Shown here: positions 6,627 to 14,484 of the stretch, piece after piece | Numbering within the stretch: position 1 is the stretch's first letter | How the letters are laid out: each line of letters starts with the position of its first letter | Source: Elusimicrobiota bacterium | GTDB lineage: Bacteria; Elusimicrobiota; Elusimicrobia; UBA1565 | DNA: 43,558 bases | Assembly: GCA_003450735.1 (NCBI GenBank) | Contig: DMEZ01000056.1 | Location: 1 to 43,558, forward strand | Direction of reading: 5' to 3' | Position numbers and translations under genes: made by a program | The notes under the pieces: model-generated | Told to the model about the DNA's origin: nothing | The model's input: only the letters and a program-made list of their open reading frames with translations | Databases searched by the model: none

Positions 6627-8852
6627 ATGCCCGCGGTGGGGACGAACGTCATCCGCAAAGAGGGAGCCGAGAAGCTCTGCGGCCGCGCCAAGTTCATCGA
6701 CGACCTCTCCTTCCCGGATTGCCTCCACGGCGTCACCCTGCGCTCCACGATCCCCTTCGGCCGCATCAAGAAGGTCTCCTTCGACCCGAGCTTCCCCTGG
6801 GACGAGTGCACCGTGGCCACCGCCCGGGACATCCCCGGGAAGAACGCCGTCCAGCACATCGAGACCGACCAGCCCCTGCTGGTCGGCGAGCGGGTGATGC
6901 ACCCGATGGAGCCCATCCTCCTGGTCGCCCACCCCTCGCGGCAGAAGGCCTACGAGGCCCTGCGCCACATCACCGTGGACTACGAGGAGTACGACCCCGT
7001 CCTCACCCCCGAGGACTCGGTGGCCCTCAAGGCCGTCCTGCGCGCGCCCGACAACCTCTTCAAGGACGTCCGCATCGACAAGGGCGACATCGCCGCCGGC
7101 TTCGCCGCCGCCGACATCGTCGTGGAGGGCGAGTACCGCGTCCCGCACCAGGAGCAGGCCTATATCGAGCCCAACGGCATGGCCGCCTGGCTGGAGCCGG
7201 ACGGCACCCTGGTCGCCAAGGGCTCCATGCAGTGCCCCTACTACGTCCACAAGGCCTTGATGCTCCTCTTCAACCTCCCCGCCGAGAAGGTGCGCGTCAT
7301 CCAGGCGGTCACCGGCGGAGCGTTCGGCGGCAAGGAAGACTACCCCTCGGTCATCGGCGGGCACGCGGCTCTGCTGGCCTGGAAGTCCCGGCGTCCGGTC
7401 AAGATCATCTACGACCGCCCGGAGGACATGGCCTCGACCAGCAAGCGGCACCCGGCGGTCGTGCGCCACCGCACCGGCCTCACCCGGGACGGGCGGCTCC
7501 TCGCCCAGGACATCGACGTGCTCTTCGACGGGGGCGCCTACTCCACGATGAGCCCCGTCGTGCTCTCGCGCGGGGCCATCCACGCCTCCGGAGCCTACGC
7601 CTGCCCCAACGTGCGCATCCGGGCGCGGGCGGCCGCGACGAACTCCGTGCCCAACGGGGCCTACCGCGGCTTCGGCGTCCCGCAGACCCTCTTCGCCGCC
7701 GAGCTGCACATGGACCGCATCGCCGAAGCCCTGCGCATGGATCCGGCCGAACTGCGCCGCAGGAACCTCCTGCGCGAGGGCTCCTCGACGGCCACCGGGC
7801 AGGTGCTGCGCCACAGCGTGGGCGCCGCTGATGCGCTGGACGCTTGCCTGAGGCGGAGCCGCTACGCCCAGAAGCGCAAGGCGTGCGCGGCCTGGAACAA
7901 GAGATCCAGGAACCCGACCTGGCGCGGGACAGGGCTCTCCTTCGCCTACCACGGCGCGGGCTTCACCGGCGGCGGCGAGGTCTTCTACGCCAGCAAGGCC
8001 GGCCTCGCTCTCGACGCGGACGGGGGCGTGCGGGTGCTCGCGGCCTCGACCGAGATGGGCCAGGGCGAGGCCACCGTCTTCGCCCAGATCGCGGCCGACG
8101 CTCTCGGCGTGCCCTATGGCTGGGTCGAGACCGAGACCCCCGACACCTCGAAGGTGCCCAACAGCGGGCCGACGGTCGCCAGCCGCACGACCATGATCGT
8201 GGGGCGGCTCGTCGAGCGCGCGGCGCGCCAGCTCAAGGCCGAGCTCGAGGAGGCCGCCGGCAAGGTGCCGAAGTCCCGCCCCGCCTGGCTCAAGGCGGTC
8301 CGCCGGTTCCTGGACGGCCGGCCCTCCCGCGAGGTGATCTGCCAGTATGAGCGCCCGCCGGGCCAGCAGTGGGACGAGAAGACCTATCGCGGAGACGCCT
8401 ACGGCAGCTTCGCCTACGCGGCCGTCGTCGTGGATCTCGAGGTGGACAAGCTCACCTACGAGGTGAAGGTCACGCGGGTGACGACCGCCTTCGAGCTCGG
8501 CCGCGCCATCCATCCGCTCTTCGCCGAAGGGCAGATCATCGGCGGCCTCACGCAGGGCCTCGGCTACGCCCTCACCGAGAACCCCGTCTACAAGCGCGGC
8601 GTGATGGTGAACCCCCATTTCACGGACTACGTCATCCCCACCTCGATGGACGCCCCGCCCATGGACGTGGTCCTCCTCGAGAAGCCCTACGAGCACGGGG
8701 CGTTCGGCGCCAAGGGCATCGGGGAGCTGCCCAACGACACGCCGGCCCCGGCTGTCGCCGCCGCCTTGAGGCAGGCGACGGGACGCTGGTTCACGGAGCT
8801 GCCTATCCTGCCGGAGAAGATCTGCAAGGCCCTGCATGACGATAAACTTTGA
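6627..8852 (+). CDS. Xanthine dehydrogenase-family molybdopterin-binding large subunit
   Basis: 741 residues. This is the catalytic subunit of a heterotrimeric molybdenum hydroxylase, which hydroxylates purines or similar N-heterocycles and aldehydes with water as oxygen source. Visible: the a/b hammerhead (GRAKFIDDL), the first Moco motif TGGAFGGKED near residue 228, GAYRGFGVPQ near 345, EMGQGEATVFAQIAADALG near 475, and GAFGAKGIGELPNDTP near 691 with the catalytic glutamate in GIGE. It lies in the order large - 2Fe-2S - FAD and overlaps the small subunit by 17 nt. The next genes, a hydantoinase-type hydrolase and a kinase, suggest heterocycle breakdown. Exact substrate not readable. Confidence 0.88.
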   Translation: MPAVGTNVIRKEGAEKLCGRAKFIDDLSFPDCLHGVTLRSTIPFGRIKKVSFDPSFPWDECTVATARDIPGKNAVQHIETDQPLLVGERVMHPMEPILLVAHPSRQKAYEALRHITVDYEEYDPVLTPEDSVALKAVLRAPDNLFKDVRIDKGDIAAGFAAADIVVEGEYRVPHQEQAYIEPNGMAAWLEPDGTLVAKGSMQCPYYVHKALMLLFNLPAEKVRVIQAVTGGAFGGKEDYPSVIGGHAALLAWKSRRPVKIIYDRPEDMASTSKRHPAVVRHRTGLTRDGRLLAQDIDVLFDGGAYSTMSPVVLSRGAIHASGAYACPNVRIRARAAATNSVPNGAYRGFGVPQTLFAAELHMDRIAEALRMDPAELRRRNLLREGSSTATGQVLRHSVGAADALDACLRRSRYAQKRKACAAWNKRSRNPTWRGTGLSFAYHGAGFTGGGEVFYASKAGLALDADGGVRVLAASTEMGQGEATVFAQIAADALGVPYGWVETETPDTSKVPNSGPTVASRTTMIVGRLVERAARQLKAELEEAAGKVPKSRPAWLKAVRRFLDGRPSREVICQYERPPGQQWDEKTYRGDAYGSFAYAAVVVDLEVDKLTYEVKVTRVTTAFELGRAIHPLFAEGQIIGGLTQGLGYALTENPVYKRGVMVNPHFTDYVIPTSMDAPPMDVVLLEKPYEHGAFGAKGIGELPNDTPAPAVAAALRQATGRWFTELPILPEKICKALHDDKL

Positions 8853-9318
8853 GGTCAACGGCGCGCGCCGCATCTTCGAAGGAGACCCCTTCAAGCGCCT
8901 CATCGACGTCCTGCGCGAGGACTTCGCGCTCACCGGCACCAAGGAGGGCTGCGGCGAGGGGGAGTGCGGGGCGTGCACCGTCCTGCTCGACGGCCGCCCC
9001 GTCAACAGCTGCCTGATCCCGATCTGCCAGGCCGATGGGCATCGCATCGAGACCGTGGAGAACCTGGGCATTCCGGAGCGCCTGAGCGCCCTGCAGAAGG
9101 CCTTCCTGGAGGAGGGCGGGGCCCAGTGCGGCATCTGCACCCCCGGTATGCTGCTCGCCGCCGCGGCGCACCTGAAGGCCGGCGGCAAGGCCGACGACCT
9201 CTCCATCCGCCGCGCGCTGGGCGGGAACCTGTGCCGCTGCACGGGCTACCAGCACATCGTCAAGGCGGTGCAGAAGGCCGCCAAGGCCCCGCGCAAGCCC
9301 AGGAGGAAGAAGGCCTGA
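8836..9318 (+). CDS. Molybdenum hydroxylase [2Fe-2S] small subunit
   Basis: 160 residues. It carries the two [2Fe-2S] clusters that pass electrons from Moco to FAD. The plant-type ferredoxin loop is CGEGECGACTVLLDG (about residues 38-52) and the helical C-terminal cluster uses CGICTPGM (about 99) and LCRCTGYQ (about 135). The protein ends in a basic tail (RKPRRKKA). It overlaps the large-subunit gene by 17 nt and the FAD gene by one base (TGATG), so all three are translated together. Confidence 0.9.
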   Translation: MTINFEVNGARRIFEGDPFKRLIDVLREDFALTGTKEGCGEGECGACTVLLDGRPVNSCLIPICQADGHRIETVENLGIPERLSALQKAFLEEGGAQCGICTPGMLLAAAAHLKAGGKADDLSIRRALGGNLCRCTGYQHIVKAVQKAAKAPRKPRRKKA

Positions 9319-10181
9319 TGCGCGGCGACGCCTTCAGCATGCGGGTCTTCCGCCCGGCCAGCCCGGCCGAGGCGGTGCGCCTCTTCGCGCAGAACCCCGA
9401 CGCCCTGCCCCTGGCCGGCGGCACCGACCTGATGGTCGGGTGGAACTCGGGGCGGCTCAACGGGCGGGCCGTGCTGGACCTCTCCCGGCTGGAGGAGTGG
9501 CGCCGCATCGAGGTCACCGACGAGGGCGCGCGCATCGGCGCCCTGGCCACCCACTCCGAGATCGAGAGCCACCCGGTCCTCCTCAAACGCCTCCCCCTGC
9601 TGGCCGAGGCCTGCGCCACCGTGGGAGCCGTGCAGATCCGCAACCGCGGCACTCTCGGAGGGAACGTCGCCAACGCCTCCCCGGCGGGAGACAGCTTCCC
9701 CGCTCTCGCGGTGTACGAGGCTTTCGTCCACACGGTGTCCAAGGAGGGCCGCCGCTCCCTGCCCATCCTCGAGGTCTTCGCCGGCGTCAAGAGGACGGCG
9801 CTGAGGCCCGGCGAGCTCATCGAGCGCATCGACGTGCCCTTCCTGCCCCAGCCGCCGGCCCGCCAGTTCTTCCGCAAGGTCGGCTCCCGACTCGCCCAGA
9901 CCATCTCCAAGGCCGTGGGGGCGGGGCTCCTCTGGCTGGGCCGGGGCGGCGTCGTGCTGGGCTGCCGCATCGCCTTCGGCTCGGTCGCTCCGACCGTCCG
10001 GCGCCTGCGGTCGGTGGAGGAGTGCCTCCACAGCGGCCGGCTGACCCCCGAGACCATCGAGAAGGCCTGCGCCGCGCTCTCCTCCGACATCAGCCCCATC
10101 GACGACGTCCGCTCCACCCGGCTCTACCGGATGGCCGTCTCCCGCAACCTCCTGCGGGCGTTCCTGACGGGCCGGGCGTAA
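9318..10181 (+). CDS. Molybdenum hydroxylase FAD-binding subunit
   Basis: 287 residues from the ATG at 9318, which overlaps the previous stop (TGATG); the longer reading frame upstream is an artefact. This is a CO dehydrogenase/XDH medium-subunit fold: LPLAGGTDLMVGW near residue 32 and TLGGNVANASPAGD near residue 112 are the two FAD pyrophosphate-binding motifs. It accepts electrons from the [2Fe-2S] clusters and passes them to NAD or another carrier. The C-terminal domain is normal length. Confidence 0.9.
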   Translation: MRGDAFSMRVFRPASPAEAVRLFAQNPDALPLAGGTDLMVGWNSGRLNGRAVLDLSRLEEWRRIEVTDEGARIGALATHSEIESHPVLLKRLPLLAEACATVGAVQIRNRGTLGGNVANASPAGDSFPALAVYEAFVHTVSKEGRRSLPILEVFAGVKRTALRPGELIERIDVPFLPQPPARQFFRKVGSRLAQTISKAVGAGLLWLGRGGVVLGCRIAFGSVAPTVRRLRSVEECLHSGRLTPETIEKACAALSSDISPIDDVRSTRLYRMAVSRNLLRAFLTGRA

Positions 10182-10186
10182 ACCCC

Positions 10187-11581
10187 ATGGGATTCGACCT
10201 CATCGTGAAGGGCGGGACGCTCGTTTCCGAGGTCGGCTTCGCCCGCTCCGACATCGCCGTGCGCGCGGGCCGGGTGGCCGCCCTCGGGAAGAAGCTCGAC
10301 GAGCGGGGCGCGCGGACGCTCGACGCCTCCGGCTGCTTCGTCGTCCCGGGCGGGGTGGACGCCCACACGCACTTCGACCTCCCTTTCGGGCGCACCACCA
10401 CGGCGGACGACTTCAAGACGGGCTCGCTGGCCGCCGCCTGCGGCGGGACGACCACGATCCTCGACTTCGCCACGCAGGAGCGGGGCCGCCCGCTGAAGCA
10501 GGCGCTCGAGGAGTGGCGGCGCAAGGCCGAGGGACGCTGCCATGTCGACTACGGCTTCCACCTGGCGGTCGTCGACCTGCCCGAGAGCCGCCTCCGGGAG
10601 CTCGACTGGGCCGTCCGGGCCGGCTGCCCGAGCTTCAAGTTCTACATGGCCTATCCCGGCCGCCTGATGCTCGACGACGGCGCCATCGCGCGCGCGATGC
10701 TGCGGCTCCAGGACATCGGCGGCCTCGCGAGCGTGCACGCCGAGAACGGCGGCCTCATCGACGTGCTCGTGCGCCGCGCCCTGCGCGAGGGCCGGCGCGC
10801 CCCGCGCTGGCACCCGCTCACGCGGCCTCCGGCCGCCGAGGCCGAGGCCGTCCATCGGGCCATCGTCCTCGCGGAGGTCACGGGCTGCCCCCTCTACGTC
10901 GTCCACGTCTCGACGGCCGAAGGGGCGGGGGAGATCCGGCGCGCCCGGGAGCGGGGCCTGCGGGTCTACGGCGAGACCTGCCCGCAGTACCTCTTCCTCA
11001 GCGACCGGGAGTACCGGCGTCCCGGCTTCGAGGGAGCCAAGTTCGTGATGTCGCCGCCCCTGCGGCCGGAAGGCCACCCGAGGAGGCTCTGGGACGCCCT
11101 CCGCCAAAACTGGCTCCAGGTCGTGGCGACGGATCACTGCTCGTTCAACTACCGGAAGGGCCGGGGCGCCTCCAAACAGCTCGGCCGAAAGGACTTCAGC
11201 CGCATCCCGAACGGCGCCCCGGGCGTGGAGACCCGCCTCCCCCTGCTCTGGGACGCCGTCGAGCGCGGCGACCTGAGCCCGGCCCGCTTCGTCGAACTCG
11301 TCAGCGCGGACCCGGCCAGGCTCTTCGGCCTCTACCCCCGCAAAGGCTGCCTGGCTCCCGGCTCCGACGCCGACCTGGCGGTCCTCGACCCGCGGAAGGC
11401 GCGCCTCCTCTCCGCGAAGACCCATCACGCGAACGTGGACTACAGCCCCTACGAGGGGCGGCGAGTCCGCGCCTGGGTGCGCGACGTGCTCCTGCGCGGC
11501 CGTCCGCTGGTGCGCTCCGGCGAGCCGGTCGGGGGCTCCCCCGGCGGAGCCTTCCTGGAGCGCAAGCCTCTGGGCGCCTAG
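10187..11581 (+). CDS. Dihydropyrimidinase/D-hydantoinase-type amidohydrolase
   Basis: 464 residues, start at the ATG at 10187, five nt after the FAD-subunit stop. It is a binuclear-metal amidohydrolase: DAHTHFD near residue 60 gives the first two histidines, SFKFYMAYPG near 150 the lysine to be carbamylated, HAEN near 184 and HVS near 240 two more histidines, ATDHC near 317 the catalytic aspartate. Such enzymes open cyclic amides (dihydropyrimidines, hydantoins). Its position behind a molybdenum hydroxylase echoes E. coli HyuA in the xdh/ygf region. A true allantoinase or phenylhydantoinase cannot be excluded. Confidence 0.85.
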   Translation: MGFDLIVKGGTLVSEVGFARSDIAVRAGRVAALGKKLDERGARTLDASGCFVVPGGVDAHTHFDLPFGRTTTADDFKTGSLAAACGGTTTILDFATQERGRPLKQALEEWRRKAEGRCHVDYGFHLAVVDLPESRLRELDWAVRAGCPSFKFYMAYPGRLMLDDGAIARAMLRLQDIGGLASVHAENGGLIDVLVRRALREGRRAPRWHPLTRPPAAEAEAVHRAIVLAEVTGCPLYVVHVSTAEGAGEIRRARERGLRVYGETCPQYLFLSDREYRRPGFEGAKFVMSPPLRPEGHPRRLWDALRQNWLQVVATDHCSFNYRKGRGASKQLGRKDFSRIPNGAPGVETRLPLLWDAVERGDLSPARFVELVSADPARLFGLYPRKGCLAPGSDADLAVLDPRKARLLSAKTHHANVDYSPYEGRRVRAWVRDVLLRGRPLVRSGEPVGGSPGGAFLERKPLGA

Positions 11582-11582
11582 C

Positions 11583-12812
11583 ATGGGAGCTGCGGCCCTC
11601 GTTCTGGAAGTGCTCTGCGGCGGCAAGCCCCTGCGCTCCTTCTCCTTCGCCGCCGCCGACGTCTTCATCCTGGGCCGCTCCGGCGAATGCCACTGCTCCC
11701 TGCCCGACGATCCCTACCTCTCCGCGAGCCACTTCCTCATCGAGATCGCCCCGCCGCGCTGCTTTTTGCGCGACCTGGGCTCCCGCAACGGCACCTTCGT
11801 CAACGGCGCGCGCTGCGGCAGCCGGCGGCCGGACGAGACGGCCGAAGAGGCGGCCAAGCGCGCGGAGACGGTGGAGCTCAAGGACGGGGACTCGGTGCTC
11901 GCGGGGACGGCGGAGGTGCGGGTCCACCTTTCCCCGCCGGAGCCTCCGGAGCCGCCGCCTCCCGCGAGACCGACGCCGGGATCACGGCGCATCGGCGAGT
12001 ACGAGCTCGCCGGGGAGCTCGGCCGGGGCAGCATGGGCCTGGTCTACCTCGCGCGCCGTCCGGAGGACGGCAAGCCCGCGGCGCTCAAGGTCATGTCCGT
12101 GATGGACAGCCATCTATCAAGGAAGCAGAGGGAGTGCTTCCAAAGGGAGGTGGAGTCGACCAAGAGCCTTCGCCATCCCAACGTCGTCGCCTTCTACGGC
12201 AGCGGGTGCTCGGGAGACGACCTCTGGTTCGCGATGGAGTACTGCGACGGGGGGAGCCTGTCCGCGCTCATGAAGCGCTGCGGCGGCCGCCTGCCCCTCG
12301 AGCAGGCCGCGCCCCTCATGCTCCAGGTGCTCTCGGGCCTCGAATACGCCCACCAGTTGAACATCGTCCACCGGGACCTCAAGCCCGACAACATCCTGCT
12401 CGTCCGGCGCGCGGGCGGCTTCGACGCCAAGATCTCGGACTTCGGGTTGGCCAAGAACTTCCTGCAGGCGGGCCTGAGCGGCATCTCCACTCCGGACTCG
12501 GGAGGAGGGACGCTCGGCTTCATGCCCAAGGAGCAGCTGCTGAACTTCATGTACGCGAAGCCCGCCTCCGACGTGTTCTCGGTGGGGGCCACCTTCTATA
12601 CCCTGCTCACGGGAAGCTACGTGTACGATTTCGAGGGGGGAGACCCTTTCCGCGCGGTGCTCGAGGGCCGCACCGTGGCGCTGAGCCGGCGCGGTCCCGG
12701 CCTGCCCGAGAGGCTCGCGGCGGTCCTCGACCAGGCCGTCGCGGTCGAACCTGAGCGCCGCTTCCCATCTGCCGCCGAGATGCGGCGCGCCCTCGCCGAG
12801 GCGCTGACATAA
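11583..12812 (+). CDS. FHA domain-Ser/Thr protein kinase
   Basis: 409 residues. An N-terminal FHA phosphothreonine-binding domain (about 20-115: ILGRSGEC, SASHF, RDLGSRNGTFVNG) is followed by a proline-rich linker and a Hanks-type kinase domain (about 140-405). The P-loop is GELGRGSMGLVYLA, the lysine is in AALKVM (about 168), the catalytic loop is HRDLKPDN (about 263) and DFG is at about 287. All key residues are present. There is no transmembrane segment, so it is cytosolic, unlike PknB. It starts one nt after the hydantoinase stop and probably shares its transcript, an unusual partner. The substrate may be any nearby metabolic enzyme; unknown. Confidence 0.9.
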   Translation: MGAAALVLEVLCGGKPLRSFSFAAADVFILGRSGECHCSLPDDPYLSASHFLIEIAPPRCFLRDLGSRNGTFVNGARCGSRRPDETAEEAAKRAETVELKDGDSVLAGTAEVRVHLSPPEPPEPPPPARPTPGSRRIGEYELAGELGRGSMGLVYLARRPEDGKPAALKVMSVMDSHLSRKQRECFQREVESTKSLRHPNVVAFYGSGCSGDDLWFAMEYCDGGSLSALMKRCGGRLPLEQAAPLMLQVLSGLEYAHQLNIVHRDLKPDNILLVRRAGGFDAKISDFGLAKNFLQAGLSGISTPDSGGGTLGFMPKEQLLNFMYAKPASDVFSVGATFYTLLTGSYVYDFEGGDPFRAVLEGRTVALSRRGPGLPERLAAVLDQAVAVEPERRFPSAAEMRRALAEALT

Positions 12813-12814
12813 AC

Positions 12815-12843
12815 TTGACAAATATAGTCACATATTGGATACT
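12815..12843 (+). promoter_or_regulatory. Near-consensus sigma70 promoter of the lipoprotein-resB-ccsA operon
   Basis: Consensus TTGACA (12815-12820), 17-bp AT-rich spacer, GATACT (12838-12843). The -10 ends 7 nt before the GTG at 12851, so the transcript would start at or next to the start codon. An in-frame TTG that could be taken as a start at 12815 is really part of the -35 box. Confidence 0.65.
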
Positions 12844-12850
12844 CCCGCTT

Positions 12851-13402
12851 GTGAGACCTTCAGCCGCGACCGTCCTCGCCGCCGCCCTCCTTCTCGCCGC
12901 CTGCGGGCGGCCCGACGTGACATCCTACCGCGTGCCGAAGGGTTCTTCCGGCGAGGCCCCGGCCGGGGCGGCCCATGAGCACGGCGGGCGCGCCGCCGCC
13001 CTGCGCTGGAGCGTCCCGAAGGGCTGGAGGGAGAAGGCGCCCAGCTCGATGCGCCTGGCCAGCTTCGACGTCCCGGAGAAGGGGGGGCTTTGCGACGCCT
13101 CCATCGTGGTGCTGGAAGGCGGCGCGATGGGCGTCCTGGCGAACGTGAACCGCTGGCGCGGACAGATCGGCCTGCCTCCCCTCGAGGGCGAGAAGAGCCT
13201 GGCCGAGACCTCGGTCAAGGTGAAGACCGGCGCCGGCGAGGCCGTCGTGGTGGATCTCGCGGGCTCGGACACGCGCCTGCTCGCCGCCGTGCTCTCGCGC
13301 AATGGGGAGACCTGGTTCGTCAAGCTGACCGGGCCGGCCAAGGGCGCGGCTTCCGCCAAGCCCGCCTTCCTCGAGCTGGTCAGGAGCTTGAGGCCCTCGT
13401 GA
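12851..13402 (+). CDS. Putative lipoprotein
   Basis: 183 residues from a GTG at 12851. A short n-region (VRPSAATV), a hydrophobic stretch and the lipobox LLAAC at about residues 15-19 predict signal peptidase II processing. The mature part has a histidine-bearing linker (AAHEHGG) and then a globular domain (ALRWSVPKGWREK; VRSLRPS at the end) like small exported proteins of unknown function in which PxGW is followed by a beta fold. Its stop overlaps the resB start by 4 nt (GTGA), so it is made with the cytochrome maturation genes and may assist them. No specific function recognised. Confidence 0.7.
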   Translation: MRPSAATVLAAALLLAACGRPDVTSYRVPKGSSGEAPAGAAHEHGGRAAALRWSVPKGWREKAPSSMRLASFDVPEKGGLCDASIVVLEGGAMGVLANVNRWRGQIGLPPLEGEKSLAETSVKVKTGAGEAVVVDLAGSDTRLLAAVLSRNGETWFVKLTGPAKGAASAKPAFLELVRSLRPS

Positions 13403-14484
13403 GCCCCTGGAAGAGGGTTTTGCGGGTGCTGTCCTCGATGCAGGTCACGATGGTCTGCCTCCTGCTGCTCATGGCCGTCGTCCTGTTGTGCACCTTCGAC
13501 CAGGTCCGACTGGGCGCCTTCGCCGCGGTGGCGAAGGACATCCGCAGCTGGGCCCTCCTCTGGCGGCCGCACCCCGGGGGGCCGGCCGTGCCCCTCTTTC
13601 CGGGCGGCGCCCTCCTCGGGTCCGTCCTCGCGCTCAACCTCGCGGCGGCGCTCGCGGCGCGGATCTCGCCGGCCAAGCGCCCCGGGCTCTGGCTCGCCCA
13701 CGCGGGCGTCCTCCTGCTGGTGCTGGGGGAGTTCGCCGCCGGGCTCTTCGCCGTGGAGAGCCGGATGGCCCTCCGCGAGGGACAGACGCTGGACTTCACC
13801 GAGTCGTCCCGCCGCTCGGAGCTCGCGGTCATCTCCCTCTCCGACCCGCGCTACGACGAGGTCTTCTCCGTGCGCGAGGAGGCGCTGGTCCGGCGCGGGA
13901 CGCTGAGCCATCCCGCCTGGCCGTTCTCGCTCAAGGTGAGGGAGTATCACCCGAACGCCGTGCTCGAGGGGGGGCGCGCGAGAGGCGTGCCGCGGGTCTC
14001 CTCCGACGAGGAGGCCGACCAGCCGGCCGCGCTCATCGAGGCCGAGGAGGGCGGGCGGAGCCTGGGCTCCTGGCTGCTGTCCAGGGCCGAGCCGGCCCAG
14101 GGGCGCTTCTCGGCGGGGGGGCGCGAGTACCTCCTGTCCCTGCGAGCCGAGCGCCACCCCCTGCCCTTCACCCTCACCCTCGAGGACTTCAAGCGGGAGG
14201 TCTACCCGGGCACAACGATCCCCAAGAGCTTCTCGAGCCGCGTGCGGCTCAAGGACGCCGCCGGCGGCGAGGACCGGGGCGCGATCATCTCCATGAACAA
14301 CCCCCTGCGTCATGGGGGCAAGTCCTTCTACCAGGCGAGCTACGGCGAGGACGACCGCCTCTCCATCCTGCAGGTGGTGGACAACCCGGGCCGCCTGATC
14401 CCCTACGCCGCCTGCCTGCTCGCAAGCCTCGGACTGCTCGTCCATTTCGCCGGGGTCTTCTTCAGGCGGGAGGAGAGGGCGTGA
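13399..14484 (+). CDS. resB: ResB-like cytochrome c biogenesis protein
   Basis: 361 residues from GTG 13399 overlapping the lipoprotein stop. ResB works with CcsA to deliver heme and attach it to apocytochromes on the outer face of the cytoplasmic membrane (System II). There are three N-terminal helices (MVCLLLLMAVVLLC, a second at about 75-90, and WLAHAGVLLLVLGEFAAGLF), a large extracytoplasmic domain with FTLTLEDFKREVYPGT and NNPLRHGGKSFYQASY, typical of ResB, and a last helix before the end. It overlaps ccsA by 4 nt. Needed for the many multiheme proteins encoded downstream. Confidence 0.85.
   Translation: MSPWKRVLRVLSSMQVTMVCLLLLMAVVLLCTFDQVRLGAFAAVAKDIRSWALLWRPHPGGPAVPLFPGGALLGSVLALNLAAALAARISPAKRPGLWLAHAGVLLLVLGEFAAGLFAVESRMALREGQTLDFTESSRRSELAVISLSDPRYDEVFSVREEALVRRGTLSHPAWPFSLKVREYHPNAVLEGGRARGVPRVSSDEEADQPAALIEAEEGGRSLGSWLLSRAEPAQGRFSAGGREYLLSLRAERHPLPFTLTLEDFKREVYPGTTIPKSFSSRVRLKDAAGGEDRGAIISMNNPLRHGGKSFYQASYGEDDRLSILQVVDNPGRLIPYAACLLASLGLLVHFAGVFFRREERA

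Noticed and set aside
9440..10186. N-terminal extension of the dihydropyrimidinase frame
   Set aside because: It is the FAD-subunit gene read in the wrong frame, rich in Arg/Pro; the ATG at 10187 gives a normal-length enzyme.
12815..12850. N-terminal extension of the lipoprotein from a TTG at 12815
   Set aside because: The TTG is part of a consensus TTGACA -35 box; starting there would put MTNIVTYWILPL before an otherwise ideal lipoprotein signal.
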